64,000 nucleotides of DNA, from assembly GCA_013397455.1 (NCBI GenBank), contig VYZB01000278.1, positions 532,914 through 596,913 on the forward strand, written 5' to 3'. The notes beneath the pieces were generated by a model, which worked only from the letters and a program-made list of their open reading frames with translations, ran no database searches and was not told where the DNA came from. The DNA comes from Crotophaga sulcirostris. Lineage: Eukaryota; Chordata; Aves; Cuculiformes; Crotophagidae. Made by a program: the position numbers and the translations under genes. This document shows positions 44,101-55,370 of the stretch, one piece after another (position 1 is the stretch's first letter; each line of letters begins with the position of its first letter).

Positions 44101-45194
44101 TGCATGAGTAGGGGGTACAAAGGTAAATGACGAATTTATTCCTATTCCAGCTGAAAAAATTGTGAATTTTTAGAACCATTGAGCTCATTACAGGAAAAGG
44201 TTTCTCCTTGCTGCTCTTGTGAAGAGAATGAATGCAGTTTTTGATGCTTGCTGTCCTAAGATTATTGTTAATCTTAGTTGGGGGCATCATTTATTACAAG
44301 GACTAACATGAACTAGCTTTGGAAGCAACTCTTTTTTGGCTGTTATCACTTCAACAGAGAAAGCTAAAGCATATGTGTGGTCACAACCAAACTTTGTCAA
44401 TATCCTGTGAAAACCCTGAATGAATGATCAAAGCAGGAAACTAGTGCTGCACTGTGGTATAACCTTTGGTTGAACTTTTCATATTTTGATTTCAAGAGGT
44501 GATATGTTGTATAAAATTTAATTTCCTAGTTCTTCCCTATCCATTTATTTAAGCAATGCAAATTAAAAATGCTGTGGAAGTTTACTAGTGTCTCACTATC
44601 ACTCTGGCATTGTTATTTATAATTAGCTCTGCGCTGTTGGCTATAAATGATTAACCAAATGTTTTTGAGTTAAACCTACTGCACTGAAAAATATTAAATG
44701 TATTTAATTTCTGTGAGGGTACCACTTAGTAACTTTAAAGTACTAGACAGGCATGGCCATTAACTCATTTAGTTACTTCTTAATTTACATTATTAGTACA
44801 AACAATTCTTAGTTTTGTTAATATTGTTTAAAAAACAAACATGGATAGACTGGCAGTGTTTAACAGAAAAGTAGTTTAGCTTGGGGCTTGAACTAAGTTC
44901 CAGAATACAGAAGTTAAGTCTGTCTATTCCTTTGTGTGTCTGTTTTTCTTTGAAGAATGAGTAGTTTTGCACCTTCTTGTTCAGAAGTAGTTATTTCTGG
45001 TTTGATAGCTAACCTCTTGTGATAAATTTGTTTATATTTACAACAGCATACTTGCTACCTGTGTTGCATTTTTTCTCCAAGTGTAGTGCTTTGCTGATTG
45101 TTGGGTTTTTTTTTTAATACCCTATATATAGTTTTTCAAGATTGTTTGAAATTCTGTCCTCCAAACACCTATGTTGCCTGTTCAGTGTGACCTG

Positions 45195-45455
45195 GAATTT
45201 TATTATTGCACCTTCTATGCCAGGTCATTAATGAGATTATTGACTGGTATTAGGAGCGGGGCAGACCCCATTACCATGTCCTCCCAGTTTGACAGTGAAC
45301 TATTGATAACTGCTCTTTGAATATGGATTTCCATCTTGGGTACTCCCGCATTATTGTAACCTAATCTCATCTCCATTTCTCTGCTTATAAGAATGTCTGA
45401 GGTTGTCTCAGAGGTCTTTCTCAGGAGTAGAGCAACATCATACCTCTTTTTCTTT
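45195..45455 (-). repeat. Ancient CR1 LINE internal fragment, - orientation
   Basis: The + strand text runs GGTCATTAATGAGATTATTG, then GGGCAGACCCCATTACC, TTTGACAGTGAACTATTGAT and AACTGCTCTTTGAATATGG. This follows the antisense pattern of the reverse transcriptase region of old CR1 copies (the 'gaccggccccag..cc', 'gccattgatcac', 'cttcgagc' series). It then continues into a degraded AAGAATGTCTGAGGTTGTCT. It is strongly diverged, so the limits are approximate. It is internal to the LINE rather than its 3' end. Confidence 0.6.
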
Positions 45456-45788
45456 TACTGTCCACTGCAGATACCTTTATAAAAGAAAATTCGATTGTCT
45501 TAATGCTATTGATTTTTCTTTTACCATTTTTAACCAAGTCACAATCGTTAGTATAGTTAAGTACTGTTCATCATGCCTTTCCCACTCCTGCTTCATGTGT
45601 GCTCCTTTTTCATGTGCTTATGGTTTGGGGGTTTTTTGGTTGCATTTGATTATTTCTGTTCAAAAGGGGTGGCTAGAAATCCATCAATTACAGAAGACAT
45701 TAGTAAGCTCTAATTACGCTATTCCAGATTGTTCTATTATAAAATGGGTACTAATTTATGAGTCAGTCTTGTGTTATGACACATATCT

Positions 45789-45912
45789 GTTTAAAAGGAG
45801 ATTGGATGAGGCATTCAGTGCCATGGTTTAGATGATGGGTTGGTGTTAGTGTTGGATTATAGGTTGGCCTCGATGATCTCAGAGGTCCTTTCCAACCTTG
45901 TGATACTGTGAT
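45789..45912 (+). repeat. CR1 LINE 3' end, + orientation
   Basis: A short 5'-truncated CR1 tail: TGTTTAAAAGGAGATTGGAT, then GAGGCATTCAGTGCCATGGT and finally GGCCTCGATGATCTCAGAGG TCCTTTCCAACC, ending near GTGATACTGTGAT. It belongs to the same general type as the copy at 1.76-2.50 kb. The last codons of the 142-codon ORF at 45403-45831 fall in this tail, so that ORF is not a gene. Confidence 0.85.
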
Positions 45913-47078
45913 ATCAATGAAAGCTATTGTAAGGCTGGTGTGATGATATTGAGTATTTGAATTCGTATCTCATATAGGTGAATTTGACAAATTACTATCC
46001 TTTACCATTTCTTAAGATGCTCGTAGTATAGAACAGCTTAATTTTGGGGTACAGAGATGCTGTTTTGGCAAGTTAACTACAGTATAAAATTCATTAGCAT
46101 CTCATTATTATGGAGATTTTTTCTTTAAATCAAGCAGCATGTGTAAAGTCTCTTTGAATTATAACTGTTAAATTGTGCTATAATGTGTAGATTGTCTTGG
46201 GCTTCTAGAAGTGTACTACTGTTATAAAGTGGGTATCTGGTGTATATAAATACTAGTGAGACTGGAATAGATTGGGTTTGGCCAAGATTCTGCAGGAGTG
46301 TCCCTGGAGGGGACAGCTTGGGAAGCAGAAGAGTATTAAACAGACATCATGGTTTCATTAGGAATGGTATACCAAGATTAAGAACTAAATTATAACTTAA
46401 GTGGCAATCATAGGTCTAAAATTTCTCAAACCATAGGCTGTAATAATCAGAGAACTCTGAAAGTAGCTCTCTGTCTTCTCAATTTTCACCCATTTTCCAG
46501 GTCTTTGCCTCTAAGTTATCTCTATGCTAATGACTAAAGTTGATCCTGGACAATCAGCCTGTGGAAACTGATGTTGCCAACTTTGAACTAGAGTTAGTCT
46601 GTGCCAAACCAAGGATTCTGCTGGCCCGACGACATTTTCAAAATCTGTTTACTTCTCTGAGTGGGAAAAAAAAATAAATTCTAAATTCAGTTAGATCAGC
46701 GTATGGTGATCTGTGGGATTTGCAGTAGTTATAAATACAGACGTATGGCTGTATGGATCAGAAAATTCCATCTAATATCTGTGATCTATGTCCTTTATAC
46801 CCAGCCATAATTGTATTGAAAATGAAACAAATACATTTAATATCTGCTCCAAAATTTTGTGTAGATGTTGAAATAATAAACAAGTTATGTCTAAAGTCCA
46901 ATGGAGAATGACCTAGAAAATGAGACCAGTGATACAAGTTGAAGGTTTTAGGTTGTTTACTTTTGAGAAGAGAGTAACAAGAAAAGAAACATAAAGTGCT
47001 TTACCAGTGGGAGTTGTAGTGTTTTTATGCTGCTGGGGATTTTGGCTGGCCAGCACAGTGCACTTCATTTCATTCCAT

Positions 47079-47516
47079 GGAATCATAGAATCATTAAGGT
47101 TTGAAAAGACCTATGAGATCGTCTAGTCCAACCGTCAGCCCAACACCACTATGCCTACTAAACCATGTCCCAAAGTGTCTTGTCTACATGTTTTTTGAAC
47201 ATCTCCAGGGATGGAGACTCCAATCACTTCCCTGTGATGCCTGTTCCAATGCTTGACTGCTATTTCAGTAGAGAAATTTTTCCTAATATCCAATCTAAAT
47301 CTCACCTGTTATAACTTGAGGATGTTTTCTCTCGTCTTATCACTTGTTACTTGGGAGAAGAGACCAACACCCACCTTGTTATAACCTCCTTTCACGCAGT
47401 TGTAGAAAGCAATAAGGTCTCCCTCAACCTCTTCTTCTCCTGGCTGAACAACCTCAGTTCTCTCAGCCACTCCTCATAAGACTTGTGCTCCAGACCCTTC
47501 ACCAGGTTTGTTGCCC
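47079..47516 (-). repeat. CR1 LINE, 5'-truncated, - orientation
   Basis: Begins on the + strand at AATCATAGAATCATTAAGGT (the inverted 3' tail). It continues through GTCTAGTCCAACCGTCAGCC, GAACATCTCCAGGGATGGAG, TATCACTTGTTACTTGGGAG and CTCATAAGACTTGTGCTCCA, and ends at TTCACCAGGTTTGTTGCCC. This is about 440 bp of the CR1 3' region, well preserved and probably among the younger copies here. It abuts a second CR1 tail at 47517, suggesting insertion into or beside an older copy. Confidence 0.92.
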
Positions 47517-47605
47517 TGAATCATAGAACAGGCCAGAATGAAGGGACTTTGAAACATCATCTGGTCCAACTTTTCAAGGGAAAGGGAGCCTAGCACCCCT
47601 AGTGT
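47517..47605 (-). repeat. Second CR1 3' tail, - orientation, older
   Basis: A fresh inverted tail starts at GAATCATAGAACAGGCCAGA and continues GAAGGGACTTTGAAACATCA TCTGGTCCAAC. This is the standard antisense CR1 3' end pattern, more diverged than its left neighbour. It breaks off after about 90 bp. Confidence 0.7.
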
Positions 47606-47639
47606 AAAAAGGGGCAACTGCTGCTTGTGTTCAGTCTGA

Positions 47640-47873
47640 ATAAGACAAGAAATGGGCTCCAGCTACAGCCAGATCAGTCTAGATGTTAGGAAGACCTTCT
47701 TGTGGTGTGAATAGGTGAACACGAGAAATTTGTAGGATCCCCATCATTGAAAATGTTGAAAGAACAAGGCAGATAAACGTCTTTCAAGAACACCTGATTA
47801 TAATTGTCTGTGAATGCAAAGGTGAACAGGGTGACCTTTCAAGGTTTCATCTAGACCTTTTTGTGATTCAGTG
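47640..47873 (+). repeat. Old CR1 LINE 3' end, + orientation
   Basis: Sense-orientation tail: GTCTAGATGTTAGGAAGACC TTCTTG, then ATCCCCATCATTGAAAATGT, GGTGACCTTTCAAGGTTTCA and an ending TTTTGTGATTCAGTG. It matches an old CR1 3' UTR pattern with heavy divergence. It lies head-to-head with the two - strand copies to its left. Confidence 0.65.
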
Positions 47874-48045
47874 TAGTTGTTTTCAGCCCCAGTTAATTTT
47901 AAAAAATGGAGGAAAGGAATGTAGTTCTACATCCAATTTTTTTCCTCTTTCTCTGTCAAATTAACCTGAACTACAGAGTGTATAAGTATGGTCAGTAGGT
48001 ACCATTGTATACTTTTACATATATGCTTAGTAAAAAGTAAAATAA

Positions 48046-48075
48046 TTTTAGGTATATATATTTTAGGTATATATA
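48046..48075 (+). repeat. 15-bp tandem duplication
   Basis: TTTTAGGTATATATA occurs twice in perfect tandem (48046-48060 and 48061-48075), in AT-rich intron. Confidence 0.95.
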
Positions 48076-50044
48076 ATCCATATATTGACTAACAGGATTT
48101 AAAGTGCTTCTTTAGAGATGCGTTTTTTAATGCAATAAAGTCTACGTATTGATGAATAATGAATCAATGACTAATTGTGATTATCATGTATTTCATAAGG
48201 CTACTAAATAAATATCTGGATTTGTTCTAATTTTATTTGCTTAATTGTAAATCAGTGAAGATTATAATATTTTTCTTAAACTAGGAAATATTTGTGATAT
48301 AATATCTTAGAACTTTAAGAGGATGATTAGACATTGACAAAATTAATGTCCTCTTTAATTAAATTTAGAATTTTACTGGAAACCTGATGAAGTATTTTTT
48401 GTAGAAGTTGGGAGAATTTTGAGGCAATTTCTTCTGTGAGAAATAATACATATAGCAGGTGGAGGGAAACTTATGGGTACTTAGAAATGATACTCTCCCA
48501 CAGTCATGAAAATGATTACACTGAAGTGTGATGAAAAAATGAGGTGTGAATTAATTTTATATATTAGTATATATATTTTTACATGCCATTAAAGTCCCCT
48601 AACAGAGGAAATAAAGTGTAGCAAAATGAATAAAAACCTAACCTTCTAAATAAGCATTTTTATTATTCTGGGTGACAGTTATATATAGACTTAATATTGC
48701 TTAATGTGATTGTCAAGTAATTTAGTTTGAAAATCTGATATCTTATAAATGTTTTAATACAGTTAGGGAATCTGTGTCACCGTTTCTAGACACCTTTGTA
48801 GATCATATAATTCTGATTCAAAATACTGTATTTTCCCTGTGTTAGTCTTCTAGTCCTTCAGTGTTCTAGATGAAATACTAAATGATCCTGTAGTCTGGCC
48901 CCTGGTCCTGCATCTTGGTATGGTATTTGTGTGAAACCACAAGGAACCCCTTCCTCCTCCCTTCAAAAAAAAGGCAAAAAGTACATTAAGTAATATTTTT
49001 AACATTTTCAGGTGTACAAAAAGGTCAATCATCAATGGAGTTACACACGTGAGTCAGCTTCTGCTGTCTTAGTGTCAGTCTATTCATGTGATGTGAATAT
49101 TTTAAGAAAAAAGATGACCTCACAAAGAGTTGAGAAGGATTGTTAAGGACTGCAGTTATCAAATACATGGAGAATATTCATAAACTTGATAAAAATTAAA
49201 TATTTTATTATCAGGTTTATTTGCTGTTTTTAGGAAAAACTGTTGGCCCTTAACTAATGTTGTCATTTTCACCCATATAAAACCATTAAAAATGGGCACT
49301 AAATGCTACTCAGTTAGAATGGCCCAGTGTATCTGTTTGGACTCCCTTTTCCCGTGTGTAAATGCTAGCACGTGATCAAGATAAGAAAATTATTTTAAAA
49401 AAGGAGCTGCTTTTGTAAAACTGTATTGTTATGATAACAGTAAAATAGCTTCTGAAAACTCATTTCTGGGTAACGGAATAATGCTTTATAAAAAGTCTCT
49501 AATAGTCAAACTACCAGAAGTTGTTGATAATGCTTAAGTTTCCAGGCAGTGTGTTGTTTCTATATAATCTAATGAAAACAATGTGTTCTAGAAGGCAAAT
49601 TTTTTTCTGATCTTGAAAGAAAGTAATGAAGAGCTGTACAGATGTACATAGATATATAAGTAAAAGCATCAGTAGCATATGTAATGAGCTTACATTTTAA
49701 ATATTCAGAATTGTGGTAGTGTTTCATATTTGTGATGCATGCTGTTATCAAATTAATAGTCGAGTGTCTCCACTTTTCTTTGTTAGTTTCTGTCTGTGAT
49801 GATAAAAACTACAGAAACTTCCACAGTCAAGTACTTTGTTTTTAACAAATGTTGATCCTTGCTATGTTCTAAGTTCTTTAACTTACCCCAAAAAATAGTT
49901 TCAAATCTCTTTTTATCAAGTACTTGTCAAGCATTTGGTACAGAAGCATGTTTTCACCCTGCCTGGTTAATTAAGGTGACTGAAACAAAAAGATGTACAA
50001 TTCAAAGCCAAACAGTGTTTCACACAAGAATGGAGGTGGTAATA

Positions 50045-50295
50045 GCTTAATTCCTGCTTGATCTTTCCTGTCTTTGCCCTGGCTACTTCGGATTGACCTT
50101 GTCCTCAATCTGATGACCTCCCTATTGCACTCAGCCATTTGGAAAGCTGCTCATGCCATAGCTGGCCCTGAGGGGCTATCTGGGAGACCACTGATCCATT
50201 GACCCATGTCAAGACCGGGTTTCAGATCTGATCTACTGAGCTTCTGACATAGCTACATACTACACCCACTGTAGACAAAGCCAGTGGAGCAGTCT
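50045..50295. other. Unidentified GC-richer block, possibly an old repeat
   Basis: A stretch of pyrimidine-biased, mixed sequence (GCCCTGGCTACTTCGGATTG, then GACCTTGTCCTCAATCTGAT and CTGGCCCTGAGGGGCTATCT). It has the texture of an old interspersed element: short CTG/GACC words and sharp edges against AT-rich intron. I cannot match it to CR1 or a named family. Confidence 0.3.
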
Positions 50296-51864
50296 AATTT
50301 TTTTTTTCTGCTTCTTAAGTGGCATGCAGTTTGCACTTGCTGTATGAAGACCAATTTTACACCAGTCATTTGCAATGAAATGCGCTTCCCGAAGCAATTA
50401 CATGTATTGATCCTTTCTTTACAAAGAAAGTAAATTCTCTAATTTAGTGGCTCATTTTTCTAAATACATCAAATTGCTGGGTGTATTTGGTGTACTTAAG
50501 TCTTGACATGAAGTTCCACAAAAAAAGAGGCACCTTTAAAATATATTAATGTTTTTTTCCATTGTGTTATGCCAGGATTTTGCAGGCATTTATAAAAGTG
50601 TGTAAATAAGGTTCTAATCACATTCACTTTGATATTTTTATGTATAACGTAGTGCATATTTTTCAAAATAGATGACAGCTTACAAAGTTGCATGTCTGTT
50701 TGCAAAACAGGGAAATACTCTAATTATCCAGGACAAAATCGCCGTGGTTTTGAGCTTAATTTTGCCTCCTAGCATGTTGTATTCTTTTCTGTGCTACCGT
50801 GTACCATTTTCTGCTTTAAAAAATTCTTTGTTTGGCCATTAGTATTACTTTGTTTTTCTCTTAAGACTTGGAAATTACAATTTCTTTGCTGTATGTGCTT
50901 GCAGGTTTTTTTTCAGCTGTTTTTCGCATAGCCCGCTCTGCCTGCAGATATGCCAGGGTGGGCCTGCCATGGAGGTGTTACACGCCACGTTCCAGTCCTG
51001 TTCAGCACAGGCCTGTAGAACACGCCTTTTTAAAGTGGTGATGATCTTGACAAGGACTCTAACTGTTATATACAGACCTTGTAGCCATGTGAAATGCCAT
51101 CCTTTTTTTTCCTGTGTGTGTGAAATTATCCACGGCTCTTCCCTGTAATTATAGATAGGACACATAATTGAGTTAACCATCTTTCCATGAAAGAAAAATA
51201 TTGACTTGATTCAGTTTTGACTGTGTTTTTTTCTGAACATGTGGTATAACTCCAGGTATTTTAGAATTTACAAAAAAAATATTTATCGAACAATCATAGA
51301 TAATAACCTAAACATTAGGTTCTTATACCCTTTATGTTAGAGAGAATAAGGATATAACTGAGTTTTACACCTTTGTAATTGGTATATGGGATACTACTTT
51401 CACCCAAACTGTAGACTGCTGTTTGTGCCTTAGCACTGTAAAATGTGGATTGTATTAAAATGTGGAAGCCACAGTTTTCCCAAACTACTTAACGTCCTTG
51501 GATGTCTGTTGCTTTCTACTAAATATTATTTGGACCATGTGATGTTCATTACTTTAGTTGTATAAGTTTCTCTGTGCATAACAGGCAATCAAAACCATGT
51601 TCTGACTTTTTTGTTTTATAGTCTGTTGTGTCTTAGTTCTTTGTGGTGTTAAAAACAGGATAAGAATTAGTCATATCTAAAGGTTTACATTTTGGAAAGT
51701 ATGAAAGAGGGGATTTCTTCCTTCTAGGGAGGGAGGGGGATGTCTGTGGGAAGATTTTGTATCTTATTCTTGCCTAATGCCATTCTTATAATTATTATTT
51801 AACATGACAAAGAGCATCTGCTGACAGAATTTATAACATGGCTTTGTTTTTCATTTATCTACAG

Positions 51865-52017
51865 GAATTGATTCCTGAATTCTATTACCTCCCAGAGATA
51901 TTTGTCAACAGCAACAATTACAATCTGGGAGTGATGGATGATGGTACAGTTGTGTCTGATGTTGAACTTCCACCATGGGCCAAAACCCCAGAAGAATTTG
52001 TTCGCATAAACAGACTG
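51865..52017 (+). CDS. LRBA: LRBA internal exon 7 of 7 in window (BEACH domain)
   Basis: This 153-nt exon of 51 whole codons encodes [20 protein letters not shown], then [20 protein letters not shown] and [11 protein letters not shown]. The [15 protein letters not shown] motif and the LPPWA turn are BEACH core features. [14 protein letters not shown] is the LRBA version of a loop that differs in NBEA. Acceptor AG is at 51863-51864 and donor GTAAGATG follows CTG. The next exon should begin with a segment like ALESEFVS and QLHQWIDLIFGYKQ; I do not find it before the end of the window, so at least 12 kb of intron follows. The frame is intact. Confidence 0.97.
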
Positions 52018-53479
52018 GTAAGATGACTGTTTGCTATTATCTATCAAGATTCAGATCTTCAGATTCTTCTAAAATAGTTTGGGTCTTTGCTTGCAACATA
52101 CAGCTGTTTATAATTTACGTAGGACTGTGGTTGAAATAATCTGAAGAAATGTTATATTTACAAGTTTAGGAAGAAAAAAGGTGTATAGTATTGCTCTTTC
52201 TTTGGAATTACGTGAAAAGCTTTGAGTGGGGTCTAAATAATGGAGGAGACCTTATCCCATTTGTATGTCAGCTCTCATGGTTCCAAAGCGCTAATAAAAT
52301 CTTTGCTTTACAGAAGACTTGAAAAAGCTTATTTAATCATAGAAGTATTTGTCACTGATTACATAAATGTAATTTTAGGGATTTTAATATTAGTGTCCAT
52401 TTTACTGCAAAGATCAGTGAATGCCTCAGGAAAAAAGGACGCATTTTAAATCTTCGCCACCTCTTCAATTTCTACCATTAAATTGATATTTTTCAGAGTG
52501 TTTTTTTACCAGAAAATAAAACTGAATTCTCCTTTGCCTGCTTCATTCCCCAAACCTGTATTTCTCTTCTCTTCCATATTTTGGAAACCCCTGTTGTTAG
52601 CACTGCTTGTCTTTGCTGTGCCCTCTGGGCACAATAAGAAATTACAAAATAACTGGTAACAATATCATTGCTGGTGTTTCAGCACATACTCCAAGCTATT
52701 ACATTAGTGTCTTCTTCAAAATGAAAAGATTCTGCATCAATGATGCTCTAAAATAAATATATTAGAGAAGCTTTTTTTAATGCATCTTGAGAAATTAGGG
52801 TGCAGTTTTCATATGGTAGTCTCCTAACTGGGAAAGACTGAATTAAGGCATGGAAACTCTCAATAACTGTTCAGGTACCAGGCTTAGACTTGATAACATC
52901 CTGATATTCCTAAGTTAGAAAATGGGAATTGAAAGGGTTCTGCCATTGTCAGAACATCAGTCCTCATATTCATAAAATTTCAGAACAGTTACATCAGAAG
53001 AAATCTGTGATTGATAAGTTATCAGAATGCCTTACACTGCGCTTTTACTGGTGACATGATGCCACAGTTTTCAGAAGTGTTATTTGGCCTAGATTTCTGG
53101 AGGCAGTTGTTTGGTGCACCGTAAGTATCACAAATTACGTTAGGTGAATGTAGTGTTTTGCTTCCTGTAGATGTATGTGCAAATTGTATTTAAACGAGGT
53201 ATGAAATACACTAACATTTAACAGGACTACTTGAGAAGCCATATTCAAATGCTACCTTTGATCTTACAGTTGTGCTGATAGGTAATATGTTAGGGAGGTA
53301 TCCTGACACCTTTTTGAGTTTGGCGTGCGTTGTTGATTCAGGATAACCTGAGAAAAGTTGTGTTCTTAAGCAGCCTGTAGCCTTCATCTCTCACTACTGT
53401 GGTATTTTAGGCTTTGCATAAAATATAGTTCACATTCTATTAATTATGGATCTGACTTTCCCCACTGTGAAGTTATTCT

Positions 53480-53700
53480 TGATCTCCTGCTTTGTCCTCT
53501 CGTAAGATTTTCGCTCTTAATTTTCTTCTCCTCATTTCTAGCCTTGATGCCAGGTTTGTCTCACTCTCACCTCTCTGAGCTACCCTTCCCTCAGCCTTCC
53601 ATCATTTCCCAAAGTCTTTGCTACTAGTGTCTGGCTTTCTTGCAGCTCTCTGATATCTCTCTCTTGTGCTATATTCTCAGGATGAAGTGCCTCATCAGCA
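53480..53700 (+). other. Pyrimidine-rich tract
   Basis: Roughly 200 bp strongly biased to C and T on the + strand (for example TCTCACTCTCACCTCTCTGA, then GCTACCCTTCCCTCAGCCTT and CTGATATCTCTCTCTTGTGC). Such asymmetry can mark splicing-regulatory (PTB-type) sequence or a purine/pyrimidine strand bias. No exon follows it. Confidence 0.5.
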
Positions 53701-54499
53701 GGAAGCAGCTGCTTTTCAATTACTGCTGTTAAAGTCTTGGGTGCAAAATATGAAATCCCTTTAAAGTCTTCTCTTAGAGAGCAATGATCTCATTCCATAT
53801 TCCAAATATATTTTTTTCTTTTTGTGTACAATCTACAATAAGGGCATCTTTATTTTGTTAAATCCTGAAAAAAAGCAGTTAAAAACACTCTAGAATGAGT
53901 GCTTGTTACATATACAAAACTGCTGTTTCAAAAAAAACCTAAGCTGAAAACAGCAGTGTGTTAACCTTGGTATATTTGAATGGTGAAGATTAAAATTACT
54001 TTGTCATTTTCTCAGCTTCACTCAGCGTTTCTCATGAAACTGAAATATCATATTTATTATCAAAATATAGTTAATGTTTCCTTCACAAATATTTTTTCCC
54101 CCCAAGTAATTATTCAGTAGTGATCGTGACTTTTGAAACTATTTTAATGAAAAAGACTTTGCTAGTAATCTGTTTGGCTTCATAACTTCTGCTGTGAAAG
54201 TAGACCTTGCAGTACCACTTGTCAAATGACGTATTGAAAAAAGGTGCAAAAGTTGCCATAAATTAGAGTTTTTCAAAACAAAGAACTTGTACAGAAATGT
54301 GCAATTTTCAAGTATCACATAATTGTGCAGAACAGGTATTTTTTTAAGCTTAAGTTAAATACGAAACTAAGAAATAATTTACTGAGTCATGGTATATTAA
54401 AGTGTGTCAGACATCATCTCTTTTGGTGACACTATAGGTACCTGATACTGTTGCTATAATTCAGATAAAAAGTTTTGGGCAGTCTGGTAGCATTAAATT

Positions 54500-54720
54500 T
54501 AAACTTCTGTGATTATGAATTGCTTTAACTACTTCAGTGTGACATTGTTAACCATATCGTGGTGGTGGTGGCCTTGTAAGTGCTGAATGGATGATGCCTT
54601 CTGTAATCTGCCATTTTTGCCATGGAATAAAACTGGGAAAATTACATGCATATATTAAATAGCTTTTTCTTTTTAATAATTTCAACATCAAATCACCATT
54701 GTTTTATTTTTTAGTAGAAT
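54500..54720. promoter_or_regulatory. Candidate conserved non-coding block
   Basis: Contains GATTATGAATTGCTTTAACT, CATATCGTGGTGGTGGTGGC and CCTTCTGTAATCTGCCATTT, followed by TTAATAATTTCAACATCAAA with homeodomain-type cores. It has little simple repeat and is denser in plausible factor sites than its flanks. Inference by texture only. Confidence 0.25.
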
Positions 54721-54889
54721 AGGTTTAGGAAGAATGCTTAAAGCTCAGCTCAAAAATAGCTTACTACAATGCGGCATAGGCTAATTCATTCATTTAATAT
54801 TTCCTTACTGCTTCCCAGTTCAGACAAAATAGTGATTATAGTATTTTAAATGCTCGTTTTGTAAGTTATCACACATAGATATTTTTTCC

Positions 54890-55370
54890 CTTTGCCTTTC
54901 AGTTTACCTCTTTAAGTCCACAGATCTTATACAGCGCTTTGAGCTCATGAAATGCATACTACTTTGATCTGTGACCTTTTTGTGGTGCTAATCGGGTTCC
55001 CGATATCATTATACCTTGCTCATTAATCATATTTCCTGCAGCCCGTCAGCCAGCCAGACAGCCCAAGCCCCTGTTTGCAGCCTTGTGTTGGCAGGTTTCT
55101 GCTTTTCCAGATTATTACAGTGTGATACTTTGGCTTCTCATAACCAGACCCACATCAAGCTGTGTGCTACAATTAAAGTCAGATGGTCCTCAGGTTGAAC
55201 AGGGATATACTGTTGCAGCTGTCTGTCTTTCTGGAACAGACCAGCTTGGGGAACAGATGATGTGTAGGACAGTGCATAATAACAGCTTGTACAGTACTGG
55301 GTCAATAGCAGGGGTTCAGAACATTAATTGACAGGCTGATAGCTGATTTAAAAGTGATTCCCAACCTATT
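54890..55370. promoter_or_regulatory. Strongest candidate enhancer-like block in downstream intron
   Basis: Nearly 500 bp of complex sequence interrupting AT-rich intron. Visible words include a CGGGTTCCCG palindrome near 54993-55002, a TAAT core in CTCATTAATCAT (55019-55030), GTCAGCCAGCCAGACAGCCC, TTGCAGCTGTCTGTC (E-box CAGCTG), and a MEIS/TGIF-type TGACAG in ATTAATTGACAGGCTGATAG (about 55324). These are typical developmental enhancer sites. Two ORFs of 60 and 82 codons overlap here and look non-coding. Confidence 0.35.

Larger units (their letters stand above)
41165..51864 (+). other. LRBA: LRBA intron, 10,700 bp, with CR1 cluster
   Basis: Donor GTAAGAGC, acceptor TTTTTCATTTATCTACAG. The first 4 kb and the stretch 47.9-50 kb are AT-rich with no feature I can assign. 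Between 45.2 and 47.9 kb lie at least five CR1 fragments in both orientations. Unidentified GC-richer blocks sit at 50.05-50.29 and 50.90-51.10 kb. A 15-bp tandem duplication is at 48046-48075. Confidence 0.9.

Noticed and set aside
45403..45831. 142-codon ORF
   Set aside because: It begins in a decayed antisense CR1 fragment and ends in a sense CR1 tail; the middle matches no protein family I know.
55016..55331. Overlapping 60- and 82-codon ORFs
   Set aside because: Two frames open at once over the same bases, no known peptide pattern; better explained as a GC-richer non-coding block.
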